From the NCBI GenBank assembly GCA_046327915.1, contig JAXLXO010000035.1, positions 1 through 64,000 of the forward strand: a DNA stretch of 64,000 nt. Direction: 5' to 3'. Numbering within the stretch: position 1 is the first letter of the stretch; every line of letters starts with the position of its first letter. This stretch comes from VGTK01 sp046327915. Its GTDB lineage: Bacteria; Desulfobacterota; Binatia; UBA12015. This document shows, in pieces, positions 17,005-24,998 of the stretch. A model generated the notes under the pieces. It worked only from the letters and a program-made list of their open reading frames with translations. It had not been told where the DNA came from and searched no databases. The position numbers and the translations under genes were made by a program.

Positions 17005-17814
17005 ATGGCTGCCGAAAGCGGAGCGGGCGATCCGTTCGGCTTCGTGTCCGCGACGGTGACGGTCGAGGCGCCGGGCGCCCGGCTGTGCGTACGCAGCGGC
17101 GGGACGGGCCGTGACGTCGTGCTGCTGCCCTCGCTGGGACGCGGCAGCGACGACTTCGACCGGCTCGGTGCGGATCTGGTCGCGGCGGGGTTCCGCGTCG
17201 TGCTGCCGGAGCCGCGCGGCATCCCGCCGTCGGTCGCTCTCGAGCGTCCCGCGACGCTGCACGACCTCGCGAACGACGTCGCCTGCGCGATCCGCGCGAC
17301 CTGCTCGGCGCCGGTCACGGTGCTCGGCCACGCGCTCGGCAACCGCATCGCGCGCACGCTCGCGAGCGACCATCCCGATCTGGTGCGCGACGTGATCCTC
17401 GTGGCGTGCGGCGGGCTGGTGCCGCTCGCGCCAGACGTCCATCACGCGCTCGGCGCGTGCTTCCGGCTCGACGCTCCCGAAGCGGAGCACCTCTCCCACG
17501 TCGCGCGCGCCTTCTTCGCGGATCCTTCGCGCGCGGTGGTGTGGCGCGGCGGCTGGCACCCGGAGGTCGCGGCGTTTCAGGGTGCCGCGACGAACGCGAC
17601 GCGCACCGAGGACTGGTGGCTCGGCGGCGGCAAGGAGATGCTCGTCCTGCAGCCCGCGTACGACGCGGTGGCACCGCCGGAGAACGCGCGGCTCCTCGCC
17701 GAGGCGCTGGGATCGCAGGTACGCGTGGTCGAGATCGCGGACGCGGGTCACGCGGCGCTGCCCGAGCAGCCCCAGGCGATCGCGCGCGCGGTGCTTCAGT
17801 TCCTGCGGCGCTGA
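17005..17814 (+). CDS. Alpha/beta-hydrolase-fold protein lacking the nucleophile Ser
   Basis: A 269-residue alpha/beta-hydrolase-fold protein. The oxyanion region VVLLPSLGRGSDDF, the acid-bearing VLQPAYDAVAPPENA, and the catalytic His in IADAGHAALPEQP are all present. The nucleophile elbow, however, reads VLGHALGNRIAR, with Ala (codon GCG) where GxSxG has Ser. It may be a pseudoenzyme, a binding protein, or act by another mechanism. Its last 19 bases overlap the convergent TetR gene. Confidence 0.8.
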   Translation: MAAESGAGDPFGFVSATVTVEAPGARLCVRSGGTGRDVVLLPSLGRGSDDFDRLGADLVAAGFRVVLPEPRGIPPSVALERPATLHDLANDVACAIRATCSAPVTVLGHALGNRIARTLASDHPDLVRDVILVACGGLVPLAPDVHHALGACFRLDAPEAEHLSHVARAFFADPSRAVVWRGGWHPEVAAFQGAATNATRTEDWWLGGGKEMLVLQPAYDAVAPPENARLLAEALGSQVRVVEIADAGHAALPEQPQAIARAVLQFLRR

Positions 17815-18455
17815 CGCGCGGCGCTCTTCGGCGGCGCGTCCATCATCTCGCGCACCAGCCCCGCCGTGACGCGCGCGTGCGCGTCGATCGCCTTCGCGCG
17901 GCTGATCTCGCCCGCCTTCCAGCGCAGCGCGAGGCCGACGAAGCTCGCGATCATCGCGTCGATCGCGACCTGCGCCTCGAGCGCGCCGAGCCCGGCCGCG
18001 CGCAGGCCGTCGGTGATGCGGCGCTCGCCGGTGCGCCGCGAGTGCGCGATCAGCGCGTCGACCTGCGGGTTCACGCGCAGCGCGGTGCGCAGGATGGCGC
18101 CGCCGAGCCCCGCCGCCATCTGCACCTCCCAGAACACCTCGACCAGATCGCGGACCGCCGTCAGATCGCCGCGGCGGACGTCGGCGAGCGCGCCGTCGAG
18201 CGCGATGCGCAGCTCCTTCACCGGCAGGCGCTCGTCGAGACGCTCGACGTAGTCCTGCAGCACGCCCGCGAGGAGCTCGTCGCGCGACGCGAAGTAGCGG
18301 TAGACCAGCGTGCGCGCGCAGCCCGCGCGCTCGGTGACGCGCGGCAGCGTGACCGCGTCGAGCCCGCCCTCCTCGATCAGGTCGCTCGCGATGCGCACGA
18401 GCTGGCGGCGCCGCTCCTGCGCCTGCTCGTCGCGCGAGGGAAGGACCGCCGTCAT
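17796..18455 (-). CDS. TetR-family repressor of the divergent sulfotransferase operon
   Basis: A TetR regulator of about 219 residues. The helix-turn-helix is GLDAVTLPRVTERAGCARTLVYRYFASRDEL; the C-terminal ligand domain has no recognisable effector signature. The ATG at 18455 is preferred because the earlier ATG at 18485 lies within the 31-bp palindrome. The gene is divergent from the sulfotransferase gene, so it probably represses itself and that operon. On the minus strand a perfect TTGACA lies at 18493-18488. Confidence 0.85.
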   Translation of the reverse strand: MTAVLPSRDEQAQERRRQLVRIASDLIEEGGLDAVTLPRVTERAGCARTLVYRYFASRDELLAGVLQDYVERLDERLPVKELRIALDGALADVRRGDLTAVRDLVEVFWEVQMAAGLGGAILRTALRVNPQVDALIAHSRRTGERRITDGLRAAGLGALEAQVAIDAMIASFVGLALRWKAGEISRAKAIDAHARVTAGLVREMMDAPPKSAARQRRRN

Positions 18456-18461
18456 TCCGAT

Positions 18462-18492
18462 TGACCGTATGTCACTCGCTGACATATTGTCA
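18462..18492. promoter_or_regulatory. 31-bp TetR-type operator and divergent promoter
   Basis: TGACCGTATGTCA (18462-18474) and TGACATATTGTCA (18480-18492) are imperfect reverse complements (11 of 13) around CTCGC, with the inner TGTCA/TGACA perfect. A plus-strand -35-like TTGACC (18461) and -10-like TATTGT (18485, spacing 18) fall within it, as does a minus-strand TTGACA. Repressor binding would block both promoters. Confidence 0.75.
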
Positions 18493-18496
18493 ACGA

Positions 18497-19750
18497 ATGG
18501 CGGACGGAATCCTCTCGATGGCGGAGCGCTACCGGCGCCCGGACTGGGTGCGCCGGCTGAACGCGATGGCGGGATCCGTCGGCGGCGACGCGCGCCGGCT
18601 GGTGTCGCTCGACGGCGCCGAGCTCCTCGACTCGGCGGAGCGCTCGCTCGGCGGCGCGATGCCGCGCGGCGACTTCGGCGATCCGGCGTGGCGCGAGCGC
18701 TTCACCAGCCTCGCGCGCGCGCTCGACGCGGCACCGCTGACCGTCGTCGGCCGCCTGATGACGCGGCAGGAGCTGCTGCGCGGTCTTCGCACGCGGCTGC
18801 TGCTGACGCGCGAGACCGACGCGACCCCCGGGATCGCGAGCGAGACGGTCGCCGCGCCGATGATCGTCACCGGTCCGGCGCGCTCCGGCACGACGATCCT
18901 CTTCGAGCTGCTGTCGCTCGACCCGACGCTGCGCGCGCCGCTCGCCTGCGAGGCGCTGCACCCGCTGCCGCGCCGCGCGCCCGGCGACGCGAGCGGCGAG
19001 CGCTTCACGTGGAGCGAGTGCGAGCAGGAGATGTGGGCCGACGTGCAGCCCGAGTTCGCGGCGATCCACGAGCTGCGCTCCGACCTGCCGGTCGAGTGCG
19101 TGACGCTCACGCTGCCGTCGTTCGCGGGATCGCACTGGATGCTGATCGCGGCGCCCGGCGAGGGCTGGAGCATGGACGTCGGCGTCAATTACGACTTCGA
19201 GCGCCGCATCCTGCAGGTGCTGCAGCACGGCGAGCCGCGCACGACGTGGCTGCTGAAGACGCCCGCGCACCTGCTGACGATGGAAGACCTGTTCGCGACG
19301 TTCCCCGATGCGTGGATCGTCCAGACGCACCGCGACCCCGCGAAGACCATTCCGTCGACGGTGAGCACGACCGCGATGGTGCACTGGATGCGCACCGAGC
19401 AGGTCGACGCGGCGACGCTCGCGCAGGCGATCCTGGCCGGCTTCGCCTACGGGCTGAACCACACCGTCGACCTGCGCACGGGCAGCCCGTTCAAGGACCG
19501 CTTCGTCGACGTGCACTTCGAGCGCCTGATGCGCGATCCGGTGGCCGAGGTCGGGCAGGCGTACGCGCGCATGGGCCGCGAGCTGACGGCGGAGCACGCC
19601 GAGCGCATCCGCGCCTACCTGCGCGACAAGCCGAAGGGGAAGTTCGGCACGCACCAGTACGCGCCGGAGGACTGGGGCTTCACCGCGGCGGGATTGCGCG
19701 CGGACCTGAAGCCGTACATCGATCACTTCGGCGTGGCGCTCGAGGGCTGA
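18497..19750 (+). CDS. Sulfotransferase family protein
   Basis: A PAPS-dependent sulfotransferase homologue, about 417 residues. The 5'-phosphosulfate loop is TGPARSGTTILFELLSLDP near residue 125. The 3'-phosphate segment is WIVQTHRDPAKTIPS, with the Arg and Ser expected to hold PAPS. FERLMRDPVAEV is the typical helix after it. The ATG at 18497 lies close to the predicted transcription start, so translation may be near-leaderless; ATG at 18518 is the alternative. It is the first gene of an operon with a molybdoenzyme and a DUF1214 protein. The acceptor is unknown. Confidence 0.85.
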   Translation: MADGILSMAERYRRPDWVRRLNAMAGSVGGDARRLVSLDGAELLDSAERSLGGAMPRGDFGDPAWRERFTSLARALDAAPLTVVGRLMTRQELLRGLRTRLLLTRETDATPGIASETVAAPMIVTGPARSGTTILFELLSLDPTLRAPLACEALHPLPRRAPGDASGERFTWSECEQEMWADVQPEFAAIHELRSDLPVECVTLTLPSFAGSHWMLIAAPGEGWSMDVGVNYDFERRILQVLQHGEPRTTWLLKTPAHLLTMEDLFATFPDAWIVQTHRDPAKTIPSTVSTTAMVHWMRTEQVDAATLAQAILAGFAYGLNHTVDLRTGSPFKDRFVDVHFERLMRDPVAEVGQAYARMGRELTAEHAERIRAYLRDKPKGKFGTHQYAPEDWGFTAAGLRADLKPYIDHFGVALEG

Positions 19751-19782
19751 GCCGCAAGGCTCGGCTCGCGGAGGCTCCTGCG

Positions 19783-22011
19783 ATGGCGGAAACGCGGTAT
19801 ACGTTCTGTCGCATCTGCGAGGCGACCTGCGGACTCGAGGTCGACGTCGATGCCGCGGCGAACCGCATCGTCGACATCCGCCCCGACGCCGAGCACGTGG
19901 TGAGCCGCGGCTACGCCTGCGTCAAGGGCACGCGCTACGCGTCGGTGCAGCACAGCCCGGACCGCGTGCTCGAGCCGCAGAAGCGCAGCGGATCGGCGTG
20001 GAGCCCCGTGTCGTGGGACGCAGCACTCGGCGACATTGCGCGCGTGATCCGCGAGCAGATCGCGCGGCGCGGGCCGCAGGCGATCGGGCACTTCGTCGGC
20101 TCGGCGGGTGGTGCCAACGTCCTCGCGCCGCTGTTCCGTGGCGCGCTCTGGGCCGCACTCGGCTCGAAGCGCATGTACGGCACCGGCACCTGCGACACGA
20201 TGAACAAGTTCCGCGTCAATCAGGACATGTACGGCTCGCCGATGCGGCTCGCGCACCCCGACGTCGACCGCGCCCGGTTCATGATGATCCTCGGCGCGAA
20301 CCCGGTGATCTCGGGCAACACGCTGTACCACCTGCCGCGCTCGCGCGAGCGCTTCAAGGCGCTCGTGGAGCGCGGCGGTCGCGTGGTGTTCGTCAATCCC
20401 AGACGCGTCGAGAGCGCGTCCGCGGGCGAGCACCTCTTCATCCGTCCCGACACCGACCTCTTCTTCCTCGCCGCCTTCTGCCGCGAGCTGATCGCGCTCG
20501 GCGCGGTCGATCGCGCGCGCGTCGACCGCTTCATGTCGGGCTTCGACGTCCTCTCGCGCGTGGTCGATCCGTGGACGCCGGAGCGCCAGGCCGAGGTGAC
20601 CGGCATTCCCGCCGCGACGCTGCGCGACCTCGCGAAGAGCCACGCGTCCGCCGACGGCGCGGCGCTCTACATGGCGACCGGCGTCAATCAGGGGCGGAGC
20701 GGCAGCGCGTGCTTCTGGCTGCTGGAGGCGATCAACGCGATCTCCGGCAACCTCGACCGCGCCGGCGGGACACTGATGGGTCGCGGCCTCTTCGACATGG
20801 CGAAGGAGGTCGCGAAGAGCCCGATGATGATGACCGCGCACGACCGCGAGGACGGGCTGCCGACCGTGTCGGGCCAGCAGCCGGCGGGCATGCTCGCCGA
20901 CGACATCCTGAGCGGGCGCGTGACCGTGCTGGTGGTCGAGGCGTCGAACCCGCTGCTCGCGTGCGGCAACCCCGGCGGGCGTCTCGAGGAGGCGCTCCGC
21001 AAGCTCGAGCTGCTGGTGTCGATCGACCTCTTCCGTAACGAGACCGGCGACCTCGCGCACTACGTCCTGCCCGCGACGACGTGGATGGAGCGCCCCGAGG
21101 TGCCGTACGCGCTGCAGAGCTTCGCCGGCTGCAACCCGACGCCGTACATGATCTACGCTGACCGCGTGCTCGCGCCGCCGCCCGGCGTACGTCACGAGTG
21201 GTGGATGTACGCGCGCCTCGCTGACCTGCTCGGGGTCACGCTGTTCGAGAGCCGCCTCGCGTCGGGCGCGGCAAAGGTCGCGGCGCGCGTGGCGGCGTCG
21301 CCGGTCGGCGGCTGGCTCGACGTGCCCAACCTCCTGATCGACGGCATTCTGCGCAAGGGCGGTCTGCCCGGACGGAAGAAGATGGCGCGCGAGCATCCGC
21401 ACGGCATCCTGCTGCCCGAGCACCGCGGCGGCGACTTCCTCGGCACGGACCGCGTGCTCACTTCCGACGGCCGCGTGGCACTGGCGCCACGCGAGATCGT
21501 CGCACACTTCGAGAAGACCGCGGACGCACTCCACGCCGACGAGCTCGCGAACCGTGATCGCGTCAAGCTGATCGGCAAGCGCGAGCTGAAGCGCATGAAC
21601 ACGTCTTCGGCGAACTGTGACGCGCTGGTCGACGAGACGACGAACCACGCGTACCTGAGCCCCGACGACGCGGCGCGGATCGGCGTGCGCAGCGGCGATC
21701 TGGTCGAAGTCTCGTCCGCGTACGGCCGTGTGCGGATCCCCGCGCGCGTCAGCGACGAGATGATGCCGCGCACGGTGGCGATCCCGCAGTGCTGGGGACA
21801 CGCGCGCGCGGGAGGACTGCCGCACGCGCGCCGGCACCCCGGCGTCAATTCCAACTACCTCGCGGGCGACGGCCCCGAGACCATCGAGCCGCTCTCCGGG
21901 ATGTCGCACCTGTCCGGCATCCTGGTCGAGCTGCGCAAGGCGCCGCCCGGCGCCGTGGCCGGCGAGGACCGCGGCGAGATGGGCGAGCACGAGAGGACGG
22001 TGGCCGCATGA
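19783..22011 (+). CDS. Molybdopterin-dependent oxidoreductase with N-terminal [4Fe-4S] site
   Basis: A 742-residue DMSO-reductase-superfamily protein. C9, C12, C16 and C46 form the [4Fe-4S] motif. MGD-binding segments include SWDAALGDIARVI, ILGANPVISG and the C-terminal domain (NHAYLSPDDAARIGVRSGDL). There is no Tat signal, so it is cytoplasmic. The metal-ligand region reads YGTGTCDTMNKF; I cannot tell from sequence whether a protein ligand is used. The operon position after a sulfotransferase and before a DUF1214 protein suggests a joint pathway, perhaps on sulfated or hydroxylated lipids, which is inference. The DUF1214 gene overlaps by ATGA. Confidence 0.85.
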   Translation: MAETRYTFCRICEATCGLEVDVDAAANRIVDIRPDAEHVVSRGYACVKGTRYASVQHSPDRVLEPQKRSGSAWSPVSWDAALGDIARVIREQIARRGPQAIGHFVGSAGGANVLAPLFRGALWAALGSKRMYGTGTCDTMNKFRVNQDMYGSPMRLAHPDVDRARFMMILGANPVISGNTLYHLPRSRERFKALVERGGRVVFVNPRRVESASAGEHLFIRPDTDLFFLAAFCRELIALGAVDRARVDRFMSGFDVLSRVVDPWTPERQAEVTGIPAATLRDLAKSHASADGAALYMATGVNQGRSGSACFWLLEAINAISGNLDRAGGTLMGRGLFDMAKEVAKSPMMMTAHDREDGLPTVSGQQPAGMLADDILSGRVTVLVVEASNPLLACGNPGGRLEEALRKLELLVSIDLFRNETGDLAHYVLPATTWMERPEVPYALQSFAGCNPTPYMIYADRVLAPPPGVRHEWWMYARLADLLGVTLFESRLASGAAKVAARVAASPVGGWLDVPNLLIDGILRKGGLPGRKKMAREHPHGILLPEHRGGDFLGTDRVLTSDGRVALAPREIVAHFEKTADALHADELANRDRVKLIGKRELKRMNTSSANCDALVDETTNHAYLSPDDAARIGVRSGDLVEVSSAYGRVRIPARVSDEMMPRTVAIPQCWGHARAGGLPHARRHPGVNSNYLAGDGPETIEPLSGMSHLSGILVELRKAPPGAVAGEDRGEMGEHERTVAA

Positions 22012-23138
22012 GCGACGAGATCAAGACCGAGAGCCGGGTGGCGTTGCGCGAGTTGATCGACACGCTGCAGGAGATCGACCGCCGCTGGGCGAGCGCCGAG
22101 TGGAATCTGCTCGGGCCGTCGGACGTCGCCGACGCGCACCGCGCGCTCATGCACATGATCGAGGGCGGCATCAAGACGTTCTTCGAGTCGGACGCGACGC
22201 GGCCGCGCTTCCAGCGCATCGTCGGACCGACGCGCAAGTTCACCGGCGACAACGCCGACGCGATCTACTACGACGCGCCGGTCGATCCTCGCTACTCGTA
22301 CCGCGTTCGCGGCCGCATGGACGGCGCGGTGTACTGCTCGTTCACCGTCGAGTGCGACACCGCCGACGGCACCATGGCGACGCGCACCGGCGGCGTGATC
22401 AACGACACGCAGTTCGACGTCGATGCCGACGGCCGCTTCGAGATCCGCTTCGGCGGCCCGCCGGCGCCGCGCAACTGGCTCGCGCTCGAGCGGCACGCGA
22501 CGCGCATCACGACGCGGCACTACTACGAGAACGAGACGTCGGCGTCGGCCGATCCGAAGCGCCACGCGGCGCTCGAGATCGAGGTGGTGGAGCCCGCGAC
22601 GCCGCCCCCACCGCCGCCGAGCGATGCGTCGATCGCGGCCGGCATGCGCCGCGTCGCGCAGTTCGTTCGCAGCCGGACGCTCGGCATGCCGCCGATGGCG
22701 AAGAACCCGAACCAGCCGCCGTTCGTGTCGCTGATCCCGAACCAGTTTCCGAAGCCCGTGTCCCCGGCGGACTTCGGCCTCGCCGCGTTCGACGCGACGT
22801 ACTCGATGGCGCCCTACTTTCTCGCCCCCGACGAGGCGCTGGTCATGACCGGACGCTGGCCGAAGTGCCGCATGGGCAACGTGTCGCTCTGGAACAGGTT
22901 CATGCAGACGCTCGACTACGCGAACCGTCCGGTGTCGCGGAACCGCGCGCAGACGAAGCTCGAGGCGGACGGCACGTTCCGCATCGTGCTCGCGCACGAG
23001 AATCCGGGAGTGCCGAACTGGATCGACAGCGAGGGGAAGCCGTTCGGGTTGGTGTTCTGGCGCTTCTTCCTCGTCGAGGGGGACGTCGAGACGCCGCAGG
23101 CGACGGTGGTCAAGTTCGCGGAGGTGGCGCGGCGGTAG
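22008..23138 (+). CDS. DUF1214-domain protein
   Basis: A 376-residue protein. The C-terminal ~120 residues (TLDYANRPVSRNRAQTKLEA through NWIDSEGKPFGLVFWRFFLV) match the DUF1214 pattern. The N-terminal half has RYSYRVRGRMDGAVYCSFTV and a Pro-rich linker PPPPPPSD. No signal peptide, no catalytic motif known. Family members often sit beside lipid or terpenoid-processing enzymes; here translation is coupled to the molybdoenzyme. Last gene of the TetR-controlled operon. Confidence 0.75.
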   Translation: MSDEIKTESRVALRELIDTLQEIDRRWASAEWNLLGPSDVADAHRALMHMIEGGIKTFFESDATRPRFQRIVGPTRKFTGDNADAIYYDAPVDPRYSYRVRGRMDGAVYCSFTVECDTADGTMATRTGGVINDTQFDVDADGRFEIRFGGPPAPRNWLALERHATRITTRHYYENETSASADPKRHAALEIEVVEPATPPPPPPSDASIAAGMRRVAQFVRSRTLGMPPMAKNPNQPPFVSLIPNQFPKPVSPADFGLAAFDATYSMAPYFLAPDEALVMTGRWPKCRMGNVSLWNRFMQTLDYANRPVSRNRAQTKLEADGTFRIVLAHENPGVPNWIDSEGKPFGLVFWRFFLVEGDVETPQATVVKFAEVARR

Positions 23139-23173
23139 GACCGACGGGGGCGGGGGGCCTGCGGGAGCGCCAC

Positions 23174-23214
23174 TTGACGATGCCGCGACGTGCAACCAAA
23201 ATGGTGACCTTTGG
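23174..23214 (+). promoter_or_regulatory. Sigma70-like promoter with overlapping repeat for the TA pair
   Basis: TTGACG (23174-23179) and CAAAAT (23197-23202) are spaced 17 bases. CCAAA (23196-23200) and TTTGG (23210-23214) form an inverted repeat overlapping the -10, a position where an antitoxin-toxin complex could autoregulate. GGAGG (23213-23217) then serves the ATG at 23223. Confidence 0.5.
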
Positions 23215-23222
23215 AGGTCGCC

Positions 23223-23468
23223 ATGCCGACGACACTGACGTTGAAGAGCATTCCCGATGAAGTCTACGAGCGGCTCAAGGCTTCTGCGGAGGTGCACCGC
23301 CGCAGCTTGAACAGCGAGGCGATCGTCTGCCTGGAGACCGTGCTTCTCCCGGGGAAGATGCCGCCGGAAGAGCGACTTGCTCGCGCACGCGCGCTGCGGG
23401 CCGCGCTGCCCAGGGGACGGTTCCGCGCGAAGGACATCGATCGTCTGAAGCGCGCAGGGCGCGCGTGA
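23223..23468 (+). CDS. vapB: FitA/VapB-type ribbon-helix-helix antitoxin
   Basis: An 81-residue antitoxin. The N-terminal TLTLKSIPDEVYERLKASAEVHRRSLNSEAI is the ribbon-helix-helix domain of the FitA/Arc type, which binds the promoter DNA. The C-terminal basic stretch should wrap the PIN toxin. The ribosome-binding site GGAGG supports the start. It overlaps the toxin gene by four bases (GTGA), the usual arrangement that couples antitoxin and toxin synthesis. Confidence 0.85.
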   Translation: MPTTLTLKSIPDEVYERLKASAEVHRRSLNSEAIVCLETVLLPGKMPPEERLARARALRAALPRGRFRAKDIDRLKRAGRA

Positions 23469-23860
23469 TCGTCGTCGACACCAACGTGATCGCGTACCTG
23501 CTTCTTCCGTGCGAGCTGAGCTCGCGGGCCGACGCTCTCTACGCGAAAGATTCCGAGTGGGCCGTGCCGATCCTCTGGCGCAGCGAGTTCCGGAACGTCC
23601 TCGCGGGCTACCTGCGCCGCAGGACGCTCAGCTTCAACGACGCGGTCAAGCTCGACGGTGAGGCCGAGGCACTCGTGGCCGGTCTCGAGCATGAGGTGAG
23701 CTCTCGAAGCGTCCTCGAGCTGGTACGCGACAGCGGGTGCACGGCCTACGATTGCGAGTTCGTGGCTCTCGCGATGCAACTCGGCGTGAAGCTCGTGACG
23801 ATGGACAAGAAGATTCTCACAGCGTTCCCGAAGCAGGCGACGACGCTTCCGATGGACTGA
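23465..23860 (+). CDS. vapC: PIN-domain ribonuclease toxin, VapC-like
   Basis: A 131-residue PIN-domain toxin, predicted Mg-dependent endoribonuclease. Acidic residues are in the expected places: VVDTNVIAYLL (Asp5), WRSEFRNVL (Glu), YDCEFVALA (Asp/Glu, ~96) and TMDKKI (Asp, ~114). GTG start overlapping the antitoxin stop. Its last ~44 bases overlap the convergent small membrane gene. The catalytic residues are intact, so the toxin should be active. Confidence 0.85.
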   Translation: MIVVDTNVIAYLLLPCELSSRADALYAKDSEWAVPILWRSEFRNVLAGYLRRRTLSFNDAVKLDGEAEALVAGLEHEVSSRSVLELVRDSGCTAYDCEFVALAMQLGVKLVTMDKKILTAFPKQATTLPMD

Positions 23861-24239
23861 GCCACGTACGGCAGCAGGCCATGCCCTCCAGACTCCCAAC
23901 AATCGCAGCGAGCGGGTAGGCCATCCACGGCAGCGAAAGCATCCACTGCGCGATGGCGAAGATCGCCGAGGCCGCCAGCCCGCCGAATGTGCCAGACACA
24001 AGAAGGCCCCACCACGAGTGCGACAACCGCACTCTGCCGAACAGCGCGAAGCATGCGCCGCCTACTCCCGCGAATAGAGCACCGTAGAAGAGGTACGCTA
24101 TGAGCAGATAGAGAATGGGATCCTCGAATGCTTCGGGGTCACCGACCGCTACCTGCCGTGCCGTGCCAATGAACCAGAAGACGGCGGGCGCCGCCGCGAT
24201 GGGCCATGACTTCCGCAGCGACCCGATCCTGACGAACAC
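23817..24239 (-). CDS. Small four-TM membrane protein
   Basis: A 140-residue protein with about four hydrophobic segments (APAVFWFIGTA, LYLLIAYLFYGALFAGVGGA, WWGLLVSGTFGGLAASAIFA, MAYPLAAIVGSL). No family recognised. GTG at 24239 has GAGG just upstream and begins 12 bases after the stop of the antitoxin-like gene, so the two are probably co-transcribed. The 3' end overlaps the vapC-like gene in antisense. Confidence 0.55.
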   Translation of the reverse strand: MFVRIGSLRKSWPIAAAPAVFWFIGTARQVAVGDPEAFEDPILYLLIAYLFYGALFAGVGGACFALFGRVRLSHSWWGLLVSGTFGGLAASAIFAIAQWMLSLPWMAYPLAAIVGSLEGMACCRTWLSPSEASSPASGTL

Positions 24240-24250
24240 GGCCTCGCGCC

Positions 24251-24730
24251 CTAGGCCGCCGCTGCGCGCCGCCGTCGCACCGACACGCGCACGTCGCAGT
24301 CCACGACCTCGAGCAGCGCCACGAGCTGAACGAAGGTCTTGCGCATGTTGGCCGGGTCGAGCAGGCGGTAGACCTGCGGAACCGACGTGCCGAGCCGCCG
24401 CGCCACCTCGCGGCGGCTCAGGCCCGACGCGTCGACGCGTTTGATGGCTTCGACGGTGAGCAGGTGCAGCTTGATCTCGGCGAGGTGGGCGGGGTCGCGG
24501 TTGTAGTCGAGCGCTGCGTCCACGTGCACGGAGTCCTCCGCACCCGAGTCGAGTCGGTAGGTGATCCCCTCGTTTCCAAGCTCGGGATCGACCCATGCCT
24601 TCGCGATACGATCTGCGGCCGTCGGGCGGAGTCGAAGCCGGGAAAAGGGCAGCGGCAGGACACGCCCCGAGCGCGTCACGAACTGGATGCAGCGCTTGCG
24701 GTTGTCGATGCGTACCGCGCGCAGCTTCAC
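24251..24730 (-). CDS. Antitoxin-like protein with C-terminal HTH
   Basis: A 159-residue protein. The N-terminal ~90 residues (VRIDNRKRCIQFVTRSGRVL, then GITYRLDSGAEDSVHVDAAL) form a small beta-rich domain resembling DUF2442-like modules. The C-terminal half has a helix-turn-helix, LSRREVARRLGTSVPQVYRLLD. This architecture is found as the second gene of two-gene modules in proteobacteria, next to a small protein with an HVHV motif. Here the partner is the short frame at 24727-24855, with a four-base overlap. GTG start. Confidence 0.65.
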   Translation of the reverse strand: MKLRAVRIDNRKRCIQFVTRSGRVLPLPFSRLRLRPTAADRIAKAWVDPELGNEGITYRLDSGAEDSVHVDAALDYNRDPAHLAEIKLHLLTVEAIKRVDASGLSRREVARRLGTSVPQVYRLLDPANMRKTFVQLVALLEVVDCDVRVSVRRRRAAAA

Positions 24731-24855
24731 AGTCGCCCCTCCCGCACCAGCGCGTTGATCAGCTCGACGACACGCGAGGGCGGCCGCCCGACCATTGGCT
24801 TCCGATCATCGAGACTCCACTTCAAGACGAAGCCACCGCGACGAATCTTGCCCAC
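24727..24855 (-). pseudogene. Internally deleted small partner of the HTH gene
   Basis: A 42-residue frame from GTG 24855: its start GKIRRGGFV and its end (LKWSLDDRKPMVGRPPSRVV, then ELINALVREGRL) look like the two ends of a ~65-residue family I recall with a central GDHxPRHVHV segment. That centre is absent, so about 20 residues appear to have been lost in frame. The stop overlaps the HTH gene by GTGA, which supports a real, translated remnant. Family assignment is from memory and uncertain. Confidence 0.45.
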
Positions 24856-24998
24856 CGCGACGCGTTACCGCAACCGGTCACGGATCTTGACCGCTTGGCG
24901 AACGACAATGTCAGCGCTGCATCCCTATCGACCTCCGCTGCAACCTCGAACAGCCGCTTCACCACGAGCTTCCTCCGTCGCGCCGCACCGCAGAACGC

